Shown piece after piece: positions 1 to 9,483 of a DNA stretch of 64,000 bases. This DNA is from an uncultured Anaeroplasmataceae bacterium (GTDB taxonomy: Bacteria; Bacillota_I; Bacilli_A; Acholeplasmatales; Anaeroplasmataceae). The stretch's first letter is position 1. Every line of letters begins with the position of its first letter. Below the pieces are notes generated by a model. That model was not told where the DNA came from, searched no databases, and saw nothing but the letters and a program-made list of their open reading frames with translations. Made by a program: the position numbers and the translations under genes. The stretch is from NCBI GenBank assembly GCA_934229785.1, contig CAKQEA010000003.1:62001-126000 (forward strand). The letters are read 5' to 3'.

Positions 1-1947
1 GATGGTAAATTAGCTTTCGAACAAATAGGATTGTTGCTTCCAAGTGGTGATATTTTATTTTCTGATAGAACCTATAATATTGCTCAAGAAAAATTAGCCA
101 TTGAAATCATTATTAATGGGAATTCATATATTGATAATATATATTTTAATAAGCTTGGTGAGAGAATGGTATTTGCAGTTCCCTATTCTGATGAATCAAA
201 TACATTTTGTGGCATTGTTGGAGTTTTAACTATAGAAGAGTTTAAGGATTATTTAAATGCAACAGCCTTTAATGGCACTGCAACAGTTGCTATTACTAAT
301 CATGATGGAAATTTTGTAGCTATTTCCGGAAACCAAAAATTTGAATTGATTAATATTTTAAAAATTCTAAGACGAGCATTGGGCGATGAAAAATATCTTC
401 CTGTTAAGGAAGCCTTCAAGAATAACGAGTCAAAAATTGTTAATGTAGAATTGAGTGGAGTAGATACATTCTTATATTTTACTACCTTTGATAAAGTCAA
501 AGGGAATAATACTGGAGCAATTGATTGGCATATTATTATTACAGTTCCAACAATTGAAATTAACAAAACAATTAGTAATGCATTTGATCTTATTTTAATT
601 TCATTTTTGGTATTTGGTGTTGCAATTATTCTTATTTTGACTGGCTTTTTGCTATTTTTCTCATCTAGTAGAATTCAGATTAAAAGAAATAAATGTATTG
701 ATGATATAACTGGTGGCTTAAATTATAACCGCTTTATTATTGATGCTAATACTTTAGCCAAAAACAGTGAAGATTATGCTGTTGTTTTAGCTAATTGCAT
801 TAAATTTAAATATATCAATGAACAAATTGGTAAACAAAAGAGCGATGCTTTGTTAAAGGAAATTTATGATATATACTTGAATAATTTGGCTAAGGATGAA
901 TTAATTTCAAGAGTTTATGCTGATAGGTTCATTTTATTGATACATAACAATGATTTGGAGAATAGAATTTTAAAATTAAATGATGAAATTAAAAAAACTG
1001 TAATTATGGAATATAACATTAATATTTATAACGTTTTTGGTGTCTTTAATACTAATAAAAAAATCGATGATGTAGGATTTGCTGGAAATATGGCAAGAAT
1101 TGCATTAAAGACAATAAAGGATAATTACGCAATTACGCCAATTAGCTATTTTGATAGTACAATGTATGTAAATGAGATTACTTTAAATTCACTTGAGCAA
1201 AAGGCGGATTCAGCTTTACGAAATAATAGTTTTGTTGTTTATTATCAAGGTAAAAAGAATATTCAAAATAATAAGTGGTGTTCATGCGAAGCATTGGTTA
1301 GATGGAGAGATACTGATGGTAGCTTGATTTCGCCAGGAAAATTTATTCCCCTGTTTGAAAGCAATGGTTTTATAATTCAGCTTGATTTGTACATTTTTGA
1401 AATTGTTTGTAAAGATATTAGAGATATGCTTGATAACAATGGTACTCCCACTCCTGTAAGTATAAATGTTTCAAGAAAACATTTTATTAATAAAAACTTT
1501 TTATCTTCATATAAGAAAATAATTGATAAATATAATATTCCACATAATCTTCTCGAATTTGAAATAACCGAATCGACTGTATTTGAAAATGAGAACATAT
1601 TAGTTGATATTATTCATGATATCCATGAGATGGGGTGCATTTGTTCAATTGATGATTTTGGTACAGGATATTCCTCTTTATCATTACTTACAAATTATGA
1701 GTTTGATATTATCAAGCTAGATAGAAGCTTTTTTTATGGTAAAAATGGTTTTACGAATAGCAGTAAACAAGTTGTTAAGACTTTAATTGTCCTAGCTCAT
1801 GAGCTAAAAAAACAAGTTGTTGCTGAAGGTGTTGAGGAGCGTGAAATGGTTGATTTTTTACGTGATGCAAAATGTGATATTATTCAGGGTTATTATTATG
1901 CTAAGCCGTTACCAAAGGATGAATTTTTAGAACTTATAAAAAAATAA
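1..1947 (+). CDS. Membrane EAL-domain c-di-GMP phosphodiesterase, 5' truncated by window edge
   Basis: The reading frame is open from base 1 without a convincing start, so the N-terminus lies outside the window; 648 residues are visible. The first ~190 residues look like an extracytoplasmic sensor (Cache-like), followed by a hydrophobic membrane segment at about nt 577-660. Next comes a degenerate GGDEF domain in which the signature is Y-A-D-R-F (nt ~916), so cyclase activity is unlikely. The C-terminal EAL domain looks intact: EALVRW at nt ~1288, EITES, IDDFGTGYSS, KLDRS, AEGVEE and QGYYYAKPL are all present. It should hydrolyse cyclic di-GMP to pGpG at the membrane in response to an external signal. 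A second c-di-GMP enzyme lies just downstream. The sensor family is the least certain part. Confidence 0.88.
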   Translation, partial: DGKLAFEQIGLLLPSGDILFSDRTYNIAQEKLAIEIIINGNSYIDNIYFNKLGERMVFAVPYSDESNTFCGIVGVLTIEEFKDYLNATAFNGTATVAITNHDGNFVAISGNQKFELINILKILRRALGDEKYLPVKEAFKNNESKIVNVELSGVDTFLYFTTFDKVKGNNTGAIDWHIIITVPTIEINKTISNAFDLILISFLVFGVAIILILTGFLLFFSSSRIQIKRNKCIDDITGGLNYNRFIIDANTLAKNSEDYAVVLANCIKFKYINEQIGKQKSDALLKEIYDIYLNNLAKDELISRVYADRFILLIHNNDLENRILKLNDEIKKTVIMEYNINIYNVFGVFNTNKKIDDVGFAGNMARIALKTIKDNYAITPISYFDSTMYVNEITLNSLEQKADSALRNNSFVVYYQGKKNIQNNKWCSCEALVRWRDTDGSLISPGKFIPLFESNGFIIQLDLYIFEIVCKDIRDMLDNNGTPTPVSINVSRKHFINKNFLSSYKKIIDKYNIPHNLLEFEITESTVFENENILVDIIHDIHEMGCICSIDDFGTGYSSLSLLTNYEFDIIKLDRSFFYGKNGFTNSSKQVVKTLIVLAHELKKQVVAEGVEEREMVDFLRDAKCDIIQGYYYAKPLPKDEFLELIKK

Positions 1948-2026
1948 TAAATAGCACTAGATTAGTAATGTAAACTACTAATTATTAAAGTTTATTGGTT
2001 TTACATTATAATTCTAGTGTTTATTT
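1946..2026 (+). terminator. Long imperfect inverted repeat, probable terminator
   Basis: Two arms of about 29 bases (1946-1975 and 1998-2026) are near-complementary around a ~22-base loop, directly after the EAL gene. The U-run is interrupted, so it could also be a small palindromic repeat element rather than a simple Rho-independent terminator. Confidence 0.5.
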
Positions 2027-2363
2027 ATCTTTGTAAAAAACAAATGACTAAATTAGCTTTATATAATTTGTAGAAGAAGTATATGCTTTAATTTTATTAT
2101 GTGTATTATATTCTTTAATGCTACAATATTGTTTATTGTAAAAATTGATATCCTTATATTTTTTTCATTATTAGAAAAATAAAATAGCAATGTGAATGTT
2201 TTTTTGTTTATTTCTTTTAAAAAAAGATACTTAATTCATCAATTTTGTACTATCTATTAGTTTTAACAAATAGTTTGTTTTTATTTTATAATATGATATA
2301 ATTATGGTGATTTGAAAGCCTTTTTATATTTTTTTGAAAGCCTTTTCAATGGAGGTGCTTATT
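2027..2363. other. AT-rich intergenic spacer with short direct repeat
   Basis: No open frame or RNA signature is apparent. A 15-base direct repeat (TTTGAAAGCCTTTTT at 2311 and, with one change at the end, 2333) lies immediately before the ribosome binding site of the next gene. A TATAAT-like -10 is near 2296, so the repeat would sit in the 5' UTR and could be an operator or slippage duplication. Confidence 0.35.
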
Positions 2364-5024
2364 ATGGATGATAATTTATATTATTCATCAATCCTAAGAT
2401 TAAATGATGGGTTGTCCTTTCTAATTGATTTGCCCAATAAAGTTGTAAAAAATGTCTATAAATCTAATAAGCTGATGACTAAAGAGGCTAGCTATGCTGA
2501 GATTTGTGAGATATTTACTAATACATTTAATTTGAAAAAAACCTTTTATGATAAATTCATTAGATTTTTAACAAATATGAATCCATCATATGAAAAATTT
2601 AATTTGAATGTTGATTATGTCAATAATGATGATTTTTTAGTTAATGTTTTATTTAATGGTATTAGAATTGATGAAAATAGCGTAATATTGTGTGCAAGAG
2701 TTGATGATAATAGTTCCTCAAATGAAATTGATGATTTAACTAAGGCTCATTCTAAACAATTTATTATTGATAAAGCTAATGCTGCTATTAAAAATGGTAG
2801 GGAATTTGCGTTAATGTTGTTAGATATTGATAATTTTATTGACATTAATAAGGAATATGGACATGCGATTGGTGATATTATTCTTATTGAAGCAGCCTCT
2901 ATTATTAATAAAGAAATTGCTGGTCGTGGTTATATAGCTAGAATAGGTGGAGATGAGTTCTTAATTCTCTTCTATATTGATGATAATTATGATAAGATAC
3001 ATGATGCTGTTACTTATTTAAGAAAGGCTATATCTAATTTGAATGAATCTAATATCAAGAATGCAAAAATAACCGCAACAGTAGGAGTTGTATCCTATCC
3101 CTCACAGGGTAGTAGCTTTGATGTTTTATTTAAAAAAGCTAATGCTGCGTTAACTCGTGGTAAAAATAAGGGTAGAAATTGCTTTATTATTTATGATGAA
3201 AAAAAGTGTGGTGCAATTACTGATGATTCTAAGGCTCTTGATAGGAAGATGGATACATCATTTACGTCAGTTAATAACTATAATATTATCTCTGGTGCTA
3301 TTGAAATTTTAAATAGAGAGAATTCGTTTAGTAAGAATATTAATGATACATTGTCACTTATTGGTAATTATTTTATGCTTGATAGAATTAAGGTTACTTT
3401 GCTTAATCCTGATAGTGATGATGTTGTTAAGGTTATTTTATGGCATAATCCGTTGTCAAACCAATATGGGCTTAGTAGTGATAATGAATCTAAAAAAAAC
3501 TGGCGTAGTATTTTAAGTGCAACACATGATTTTAAAATCAATCAGGTTGAGTCAAATAAAAATTTGGTTGTATATGATCAGCTTTCAAGAGAGCATGTTT
3601 CAGCCTTTTATGTTTGTGAGCTTATTTATGAAAATCGTATATTTGGTATTATACGTTATGATATGTGTGAAAAAAATCGTTTTTGGCGTAGTACGGATAT
3701 TTCAGCTCTTAATTTATTAACTAAAACTATGGCAATTAAACTTAATCGTGAATATATAAGCTATAGCCATTATCATGAATTATATTTTGATGAATTAACT
3801 GGCATTTATAATTATCCTAAATGGCGTAGTGAAGCTATTTGCTTTGTTAAAAATAATCCAAATACTAAATATTCTATTTTTGTTTTTGATGTTAGAAATT
3901 TTGCATCATTATCTAATTTGATTGGCAGTAAGGAAGCAGATAATATTTTAATTCTAATTGCTGAAAGGTTAAGTGAGCTTAATAATGGTGAAATTTACGC
4001 AAGAATCTCGGCAGATAGGTTTATTGTCTTTATACCATCTGCAGAAGAAGAACAAATCATTACTTTATTTAATGATGTTCATAGCTATATTATTTCATCT
4101 AATAAGGCTATAAAAACAATTTCATTACATGGTGGAGTTTATATGGCATCACCTAAAGATGATGTTTTAGTGTCAGTTGATAAGGCTATGCTTGCGTTAA
4201 GGACAACAGTTGTTAATGATGATTTAGTTATTTTTAATGATAAGATTTATAATGAAATAAAGGAACAAACTATTTTAGAGCTTCATATGGAAAAAGCTTT
4301 AGAGAATAATGAATTTATTTTATATCTTCAACCTAAAATTAATGCTAAAACGGGACAAATTGCTGCAGCTGAAGCTTTAACTAGATGGAATTTTAATTTT
4401 GAGAAAATAATACCACCTTATAAGTTTATTCCGTTATTTGAGAGAAATGGTTTTATTACTAAATTAGATTTTAGAGTTTTTGAAAATGTTTGTAAATTCC
4501 AAAGAAGAATTCTTGATGAAAATAAAAAGTGTGTACCTATTTCAGTTAATGTAAGTAGATACACTAGTGATTTTGAGGCTTATGTCTCTAAACTAAGAGA
4601 AATTAGAATGAAGTATGATATTCCAACTAATTTGATTGAAATTGAGATTACAGAGGGAATGTATCTTGATAATCTAGATGATGTTAAGCATTTTGTTGAA
4701 TTATTAAGAAATGAGGGCTATGATATTTCGATTGATGATTTTGGCTCTGGATATTCTAATTTGATTAATATTGCTAAGCTAGATTTTGAGGTTTTAAAGC
4801 TTGATAAAACATTATGCTCTAGCCTTGATAAAAAGACTGAAATTATTGTTGATGCAATTATATCTACAGCTAAAAAAACAGGACATCGCATTGTTTGTGA
4901 GGGTGTAGAAACAGAAGAAATTTATAAGAAATTTCGAAAATTGGGGGCAGATTATATTCAAGGCTATTACTTTGATAAGCCTCTAATTGATACTGATTTT
5001 GAAGAAAAGTATTTAACTTCATAA
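2364..5024 (+). CDS. GGDEF-EAL bifunctional c-di-GMP cyclase/phosphodiesterase
   Basis: An 886-residue soluble protein. The start at 2364 follows GGAGGTG (2351); a frame extension to 2334 would swallow that site. Domains in order: a ~120-residue N-terminal sensor region; an intact GGDEF domain (R-I-G-G-D-E-F at residues ~193-199, no obvious RxxD inhibitory site); a ~150-residue GAF-like region; a second, degenerate GGDEF domain (S-A-D-R-F); and an EAL domain with EALTRW, EIEITEG, SIDDFGSGYSN, LKLDK, CEGVE and QGYYFDKPL. It could therefore both make and degrade cyclic di-GMP. The duplicated GGDEF arrangement, with only the first copy catalytic, is unusual. It is the obvious local source of ligand for the c-di-GMP riboswitch at 42.4 kb, although that link is inferred. 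Confidence 0.9.
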   Translation: MDDNLYYSSILRLNDGLSFLIDLPNKVVKNVYKSNKLMTKEASYAEICEIFTNTFNLKKTFYDKFIRFLTNMNPSYEKFNLNVDYVNNDDFLVNVLFNGIRIDENSVILCARVDDNSSSNEIDDLTKAHSKQFIIDKANAAIKNGREFALMLLDIDNFIDINKEYGHAIGDIILIEAASIINKEIAGRGYIARIGGDEFLILFYIDDNYDKIHDAVTYLRKAISNLNESNIKNAKITATVGVVSYPSQGSSFDVLFKKANAALTRGKNKGRNCFIIYDEKKCGAITDDSKALDRKMDTSFTSVNNYNIISGAIEILNRENSFSKNINDTLSLIGNYFMLDRIKVTLLNPDSDDVVKVILWHNPLSNQYGLSSDNESKKNWRSILSATHDFKINQVESNKNLVVYDQLSREHVSAFYVCELIYENRIFGIIRYDMCEKNRFWRSTDISALNLLTKTMAIKLNREYISYSHYHELYFDELTGIYNYPKWRSEAICFVKNNPNTKYSIFVFDVRNFASLSNLIGSKEADNILILIAERLSELNNGEIYARISADRFIVFIPSAEEEQIITLFNDVHSYIISSNKAIKTISLHGGVYMASPKDDVLVSVDKAMLALRTTVVNDDLVIFNDKIYNEIKEQTILELHMEKALENNEFILYLQPKINAKTGQIAAAEALTRWNFNFEKIIPPYKFIPLFERNGFITKLDFRVFENVCKFQRRILDENKKCVPISVNVSRYTSDFEAYVSKLREIRMKYDIPTNLIEIEITEGMYLDNLDDVKHFVELLRNEGYDISIDDFGSGYSNLINIAKLDFEVLKLDKTLCSSLDKKTEIIVDAIISTAKKTGHRIVCEGVETEEIYKKFRKLGADYIQGYYFDKPLIDTDFEEKYLTS

Positions 5025-5043
5025 TAAAATATATTTAATAAAT

Positions 5044-5076
5044 AAACAGCTTAGGTTTTCTTAAGCTGTTTTTTTG
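5044..5076 (+). terminator. Rho-independent terminator
   Basis: AAACAGCTTA and its complement TTAAGCTGTT form a 9-10 bp stem followed by a run of seven T, between the GGDEF-EAL gene and the next small gene. Confidence 0.85.
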
Positions 5077-5084
5077 GAGGCAAT

Positions 5085-5438
5085 ATGGATAAATTTATTT
5101 TAAATAGAATTAAATATGATGAAAATTTAAATTTAATGGGAAAGATTAATACAGAGTTATGCAAAAGCTTTGGTCTTGAGCATTATTTGACTGAGTTTTC
5201 ATCTAATTTAATAAGAGCCTTGCATCAATATATTAGATTTTTAGAAATTATTGATGATAAAGAGGAATTTTTAAATATTATTTTGGCTTTTTCTGATTGT
5301 TGTATAGCATATTTTAATCCTCAAAATGATTTAAACATAAATGAGAAATCTAATGAGTTAATTAGTAAGATGAATAATATTAATGAAATGATAAATAATA
5401 GTTTTTTCAAGTCAATTGAAAAATATCGTGATGATTAA
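5085..5438 (+). CDS. Hypothetical 117-residue protein
   Basis: I do not recognise the family. A GGAGG sequence sits eight bases before the ATG, inside the tail of the preceding terminator. The product is a small, mostly helical, Asn/Ile/Leu-rich soluble protein with four Cys and no signal peptide or membrane segment. It lies 61 bases before the cysteine desulfurase and in the same direction, so it could be co-transcribed with it. Regular ATG/stop boundaries, a good ribosome binding site and coding-like composition support a real gene; its function is unknown. Confidence 0.6.
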   Translation: MDKFILNRIKYDENLNLMGKINTELCKSFGLEHYLTEFSSNLIRALHQYIRFLEIIDDKEEFLNIILAFSDCCIAYFNPQNDLNINEKSNELISKMNNINEMINNSFFKSIEKYRDD

Positions 5439-5499
5439 TTTTTTAAGTGCTAATTCATATTAATTGTGCTATAATCTTTGAGGCAAAGGATGTGTTAAT

Positions 5500-6621
5500 T
5501 TGATTTATTTAGATTATGCAGCAAATTATCCAACTAAAAAAATAGTTTTAGATTATTTAAGTGAAGTTGAACTTAAATATTATGCTAATCTTAATTCATC
5601 ACATAAATTTGGTAAAAGATGTTTGGATTTTGTTAAAAATGAAAATAATTTGATTTTACAACTGCTAGGTCTTAATGATGATTATGAAATTGTTCACACA
5701 TCAAGTGCCACTGAGGCTAATAATTTAGCTATTAAAGGTATTGTTAAGGCTTATAGTGGTTTCGGTAATAAGGTTTTGGTATCAGAGCTTGAGCATAATT
5801 CTATTAATGGGTGTTTAGGCTTTTTAAAGGAAAATGGACTTGTTGTTGATTTTATTAAGACAAGTAATGGTCATATTGATCCTATTGATTTAAAAAATAA
5901 AATGAGTAATAATGTTATTTTAGTTATTGCAACTATGCTTGATAGTGAGGTTGGTACAGTTGAGCCAATTGATGAAATATTAGAGGCTATTAAGAATTTT
6001 CCGAATGCTCATTTTTTATGCGATGTTACCCAATCTATTTCTAAATATCAGTTTGATTATAATAAGCTTGAGCTATTTAGCTTTACACCTCATAAATTTG
6101 GTGGATTAGTTGGCACTGGCTTATTGGTTAAAAGAAAGAGTACTATTTTAACACCAATTATTCATGGTGGAGAGTCATTGTCAATTTATCGTAGTGGTAG
6201 TATTCCTGTTGGACTTATTTCTTCAAGCTATATGGCAATTAAGCTTATGATTGATGATTTTGAGAATCGAATTGGTTATATTAAACAATTGAGTAGTTAT
6301 TTTATTAATGAGGTTAAAAAAATTAATAATATTAAAATTAATTCAGTTGAGAATTTGTTTATTATTAATTTAAGTATTGATGGATATAAGGGGTACGAAA
6401 TTGTGGATATCTTTTCAGATAATGATATTTATATTTCTCAAAAGAGTGCTTGTTCCATTAAGCATACTCCCTCAAAGATAGTTTTATCTATGTACAAGGA
6501 TAAGAAAAGAGCTTTATCTAGCTTTAGAATTTCTTTATCTGAATATAATAATAAAATAGAGCTAGATCAGGTACTTGAATTATTAAGGAGGCTTGCGTGT
6601 GGAACGTATAAAAGAAATTGA
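5500..6621 (+). CDS. Cysteine desulfurase (NifS/IscS-like, class V aminotransferase)
   Basis: A PLP enzyme of 373 residues that removes sulfur from L-cysteine and passes it on as a persulfide. The N-terminal I-Y-L-D-Y-A-A, the substrate-binding H-T-S-S-A-T-E-A-N-N stretch, the PLP lysine in F-T-P-H-K-F-G-G and the mobile-loop cysteine in S-A-C-S are all present. Translation seems to start at a TTG (5500) preceded by an AAAGGATG-type site. The gene overlaps the downstream TtcA-like gene by 23 bases, which argues for translational coupling and for a role in tRNA thiolation rather than general Fe-S assembly. No SufB/SufC or IscU is nearby. Confidence 0.88.
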   Translation: MIYLDYAANYPTKKIVLDYLSEVELKYYANLNSSHKFGKRCLDFVKNENNLILQLLGLNDDYEIVHTSSATEANNLAIKGIVKAYSGFGNKVLVSELEHNSINGCLGFLKENGLVVDFIKTSNGHIDPIDLKNKMSNNVILVIATMLDSEVGTVEPIDEILEAIKNFPNAHFLCDVTQSISKYQFDYNKLELFSFTPHKFGGLVGTGLLVKRKSTILTPIIHGGESLSIYRSGSIPVGLISSSYMAIKLMIDDFENRIGYIKQLSSYFINEVKKINNIKINSVENLFIINLSIDGYKGYEIVDIFSDNDIYISQKSACSIKHTPSKIVLSMYKDKKRALSSFRISLSEYNNKIELDQVLELLRRLACGTYKRN

Positions 6622-7447
6622 AAGATCAATAATTAAACAATATAGAGGAGCATTATGGGCTAAATTTATTAAGGCTGTTAAGGAATATGAGCTTATTAAA
6701 CCAAATGATCACATTTGTGTGTGTATTTCTGGTGGTAAGGATTCAATGCTAATGGCTAAATTGTTTCAGGAGTTGAAAAGACATTCTGATTTTGAATTTG
6801 ATGTAACATATTTAGTGATGAATCCTGGATATAATGAGATAAATAAGCAGGTTATTTTAAATAATTTGAAGCTACTTGAAATTCCTGCAGTAATTAAGGA
6901 AACAGATATTTTTGAAATTGCTAATTCGCAGGATAAGAATCCTTGTTATTTATGTGCTAAAATGAGACGTGGTGCTTTATATAGAATTGCCAGTGATTTA
7001 GGTTGTAATAAAATTGCACTTGGTCACCATTATGATGATGTAATTGAAACTATTTTAATGAATATGCTAAATGCTGGGTCATTTCAAACTATGTTACCAA
7101 AGCTTCATTCTTCAAACTATGAGGGTATGGAATTGATTCGCCCGATGTATCTTATAAGAGAGAGGGATATATTGAGATGGAAAAATTATAATAATTTGCA
7201 GTTTATTCAATGTGCTTGTAGATTTACAGAAAATTGTGCAACATGTGATAATGGCAGTGGTGGTTCTCAAAGAGCGGCTACTAAAAAACTTATTCATGAA
7301 CTTTTAGATTATAATCCTAATGTAGAAAAAAATATTTTTAAATCAGCAGAAAATGTTAATTTAGATAAGCTTTTAGGCTATAAACTTAATGGTGAGGTTC
7401 ATTCATATATTGATGAATATGATGAGAGAAAGATTATAAAAGAATAA
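6599..7447 (+). CDS. TtcA-family PP-loop ATPase, tRNA thiolation
   Basis: The PP-loop signature S-G-G-K-D-S lies near residue 45, followed by the C-Y-L-C-A-K-M-R-R-G motif and G-H-H-Y-D-D, which match tRNA 2-thiocytidine synthase TtcA. Family members adenylate a tRNA base and insert sulfur using an Fe-S cluster. The C-terminal part has a cysteine cluster (C-A-C, then C-A-T-C) larger than the single third ligand expected in TtcA. The GTG at 6599 is chosen because AAGGAGG ends seven bases upstream; a TTG at 6593 would be too close. The overlapping upstream cysteine desulfurase is the likely sulfur donor. The exact tRNA position modified is not provable here. Confidence 0.8.
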   Translation: MERIKEIERSIIKQYRGALWAKFIKAVKEYELIKPNDHICVCISGGKDSMLMAKLFQELKRHSDFEFDVTYLVMNPGYNEINKQVILNNLKLLEIPAVIKETDIFEIANSQDKNPCYLCAKMRRGALYRIASDLGCNKIALGHHYDDVIETILMNMLNAGSFQTMLPKLHSSNYEGMELIRPMYLIRERDILRWKNYNNLQFIQCACRFTENCATCDNGSGGSQRAATKKLIHELLDYNPNVEKNIFKSAENVNLDKLLGYKLNGEVHSYIDEYDERKIIKE

Positions 7448-7468
7448 TTATTATTATAATATTTATGT

Positions 7469-7510
7469 CTCCTATACAATATGAATTTTATTGTATAGGG
7501 GATTTTTATT
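7469..7510 (+). terminator. Rho-independent terminator
   Basis: TCCTATACAAT and ATTGTATAGGGGA form an 11-12 bp stem followed by TTTTTATTTT, closing the desulfurase/TtcA unit. Confidence 0.85.
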
Positions 7511-7599
7511 TTAAATTTGATTAAAGATTTTAAATAAGCTTGAAATTATGATTAATAGCATAAGAATTATATTTTAACTGTTTATACTTAATTTGATAA

Positions 7600-7890
7600 A
7601 GAAATGCATTTGATAAGCTGTTATACTGATTAGTTGATGCTGTTTTAAATTATCCTAAAGCACCTGAAATTGATACTTACAGACCTTGCTATGCCACTTT
7701 TGTGCCAATATTAATTTGTGGAATGTATAAATTAAACGAGAACATTTGAGCAACGTGATTGGTATTTATCATTCCTATGATTACCAAATGGATTAAGGTA
7801 AATAAAATTAAAATATTAAATAGTGGTATTATAACAGCATATATTAAATATTCTAAGAAGATTGTATACTTTCCTATTAAAAGATAGAAA
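7600..7890 (+). pseudogene. Possible decayed coding remnant
   Basis: This stretch of a 550-base gap reads in one frame with only scattered stops (for example at ~7630 and 7747) and gives a protein-like segment with N-Y-P-K-A-P-E-I-D-T-Y-R-P and a hydrophobic part. No start or ribosome binding site remains. I cannot name the parent family. The rest of the gap up to 8003 shows only AT-rich DNA with promoter-like sequence near 7970-7990. Confidence 0.25.
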
Positions 7891-8003
7891 TTTATAATTG
7901 TATTTTCTGCTTATAATTAAATATAAGCTAATTTGTTGTTTTTTGACTAAATTTCTCTTTCTTTATTATTAGTTTATTGATATAATTCTTATGAGGTATA
8001 AAT

Positions 8004-9311
8004 ATGTGGTATGTTGATTTATATAATGTATTAAATATAATTAATAATGTTATTTTAGTTATTATAGGTATTCCTTTTATTTTACAATTTATTTATATGT
8101 TATTGTTTTGGTTGCCTAAGAAAACTTTTAAAAAGAGTGAGAAGAAAAATAAAATATGTGTGGTAATTCCTGCTCATAACGAGGGTGATGTTATTTACAA
8201 TACCGTGAATGACTTGTTTACTAAGCAAAATTATCCTCATGATTTATTTGATGTTTATGTTATTTGTCATAATTGTACAGATAATACAAAGGAAGAGGCT
8301 TTAAAAGCTGGAGCTATGGTTATTGAAGAAAGCAATCCTAATCCTAAGACCCATATTGTTTCATATGCGTTGAAAACGGGATTTTCTTATATTTTAAACA
8401 CTGGCGTTGAATATGATTTTTTTATTAGATTAGATGCTGATAATCATGTAAATGATGAGTTTTTTAATCTAATGAATGATGCTTATAATAGCGGTGTAAA
8501 GATTGCAAGGCCTTATGAATCATCAATTAATATGACTCAAAATGCGTTTACTGTTGCCTGTGGATTGTATTATACATTTGATTCTAGATTTTCTTCACGT
8601 GTTAGAGAACGTCTTCATTTAGATGCTCATGTTAATGGACCCGGATCTATGTTTGCCTATGAAATCATTAAAAATATAGGTGGGTATGATACTGTATCAA
8701 TTACAGAGGATACTGAATTTTGCTTTAAAAGAATGATGGAAGGCTATAGATGTCATTATGTTGAAGATGCAGTTGTTTATGAGGATTTACCATCAAGTTT
8801 TACTGATACATTTAATCGTAATAAGAGAATTGCTTCTGGTAATATTAGATTGCTTGCTAGGTTTTCTCCTAAAATGATTTTAAAATCTATTACTCAATTA
8901 AGGTTTTCTTATATTGAGCAGATATTAACCTATATGTTTAATATAATTTGTGTTATTTTATGTACTTGGTTGCCAGCATTTTATATTTATTCAGCTTTAT
9001 TTTTAGGTTTAAATGGTATTTGGACAAATGCTGATGCTGTATCATTTGGTATCAATGGTCCAGGGCTTGAGATGTTATTAATTATTGTTGGTTTTTGTCT
9101 GTTGTTCCTATTTATGTTTGCAGGAATAGGTCAGGGTTTACTTCTTGTTACACTTGATTATAAAAAAATGGGAGCTAAAAAGCGTAGAGAATTAATTCCT
9201 GGTGCTTTATTATTCCCAGCATTTACTGTTGTTTATTGTTTGACTATGTGTATTGGTGCATTTACTAAGCCAAAGTGGAATAAAATTAACCGAAATACTA
9301 ATGTTAATTAG
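8004..9311 (+). CDS. Family 2 membrane glycosyltransferase
   Basis: A 435-residue integral membrane glycosyltransferase. One N-terminal membrane segment (residues ~10-35) precedes a GT-A domain with V-V-I-P-A-H-N-E-G, the metal-binding D-A-D near residue 150, T-E-D-T-E-F acting as the catalytic TED motif, and N-R-N-K-R-I-A-S-G in the position of the Q/RxxRW motif of processive synthases. At least three membrane segments follow. It should transfer sugars from nucleotide donors to a lipid or growing polysaccharide at the membrane. Such enzymes (PgaC, BcsA) are often c-di-GMP controlled, and c-di-GMP enzymes lie 3 kb upstream, but no PilZ domain is seen. It stands alone with its own terminator. 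Confidence 0.82.
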   Translation: MWYVDLYNVLNIINNVILVIIGIPFILQFIYMLLFWLPKKTFKKSEKKNKICVVIPAHNEGDVIYNTVNDLFTKQNYPHDLFDVYVICHNCTDNTKEEALKAGAMVIEESNPNPKTHIVSYALKTGFSYILNTGVEYDFFIRLDADNHVNDEFFNLMNDAYNSGVKIARPYESSINMTQNAFTVACGLYYTFDSRFSSRVRERLHLDAHVNGPGSMFAYEIIKNIGGYDTVSITEDTEFCFKRMMEGYRCHYVEDAVVYEDLPSSFTDTFNRNKRIASGNIRLLARFSPKMILKSITQLRFSYIEQILTYMFNIICVILCTWLPAFYIYSALFLGLNGIWTNADAVSFGINGPGLEMLLIIVGFCLLFLFMFAGIGQGLLLVTLDYKKMGAKKRRELIPGALLFPAFTVVYCLTMCIGAFTKPKWNKINRNTNVN

Positions 9312-9315
9312 TAAT

Positions 9316-9347
9316 AGCCTTCCAATTTGAATTGGAGGGCTTTTTTT
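9316..9347 (+). terminator. Rho-independent terminator
   Basis: AGCCTTCCAATTTGAATTGG AGGGCT forms a nearly perfect stem followed by seven T, 5 bases after the glycosyltransferase stop. Confidence 0.9.
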
Positions 9348-9483
9348 GAGAAAAAATTTATAATTTTAATAAATTTTGAAATATTTAACATTATAATTAG
9401 ATATACTATGATTAATATAAGTCTTTTTGTTGAAAATAAGATTGTTTTAGAGTATGATATTATTAGATTTGGAGGTAATTATT

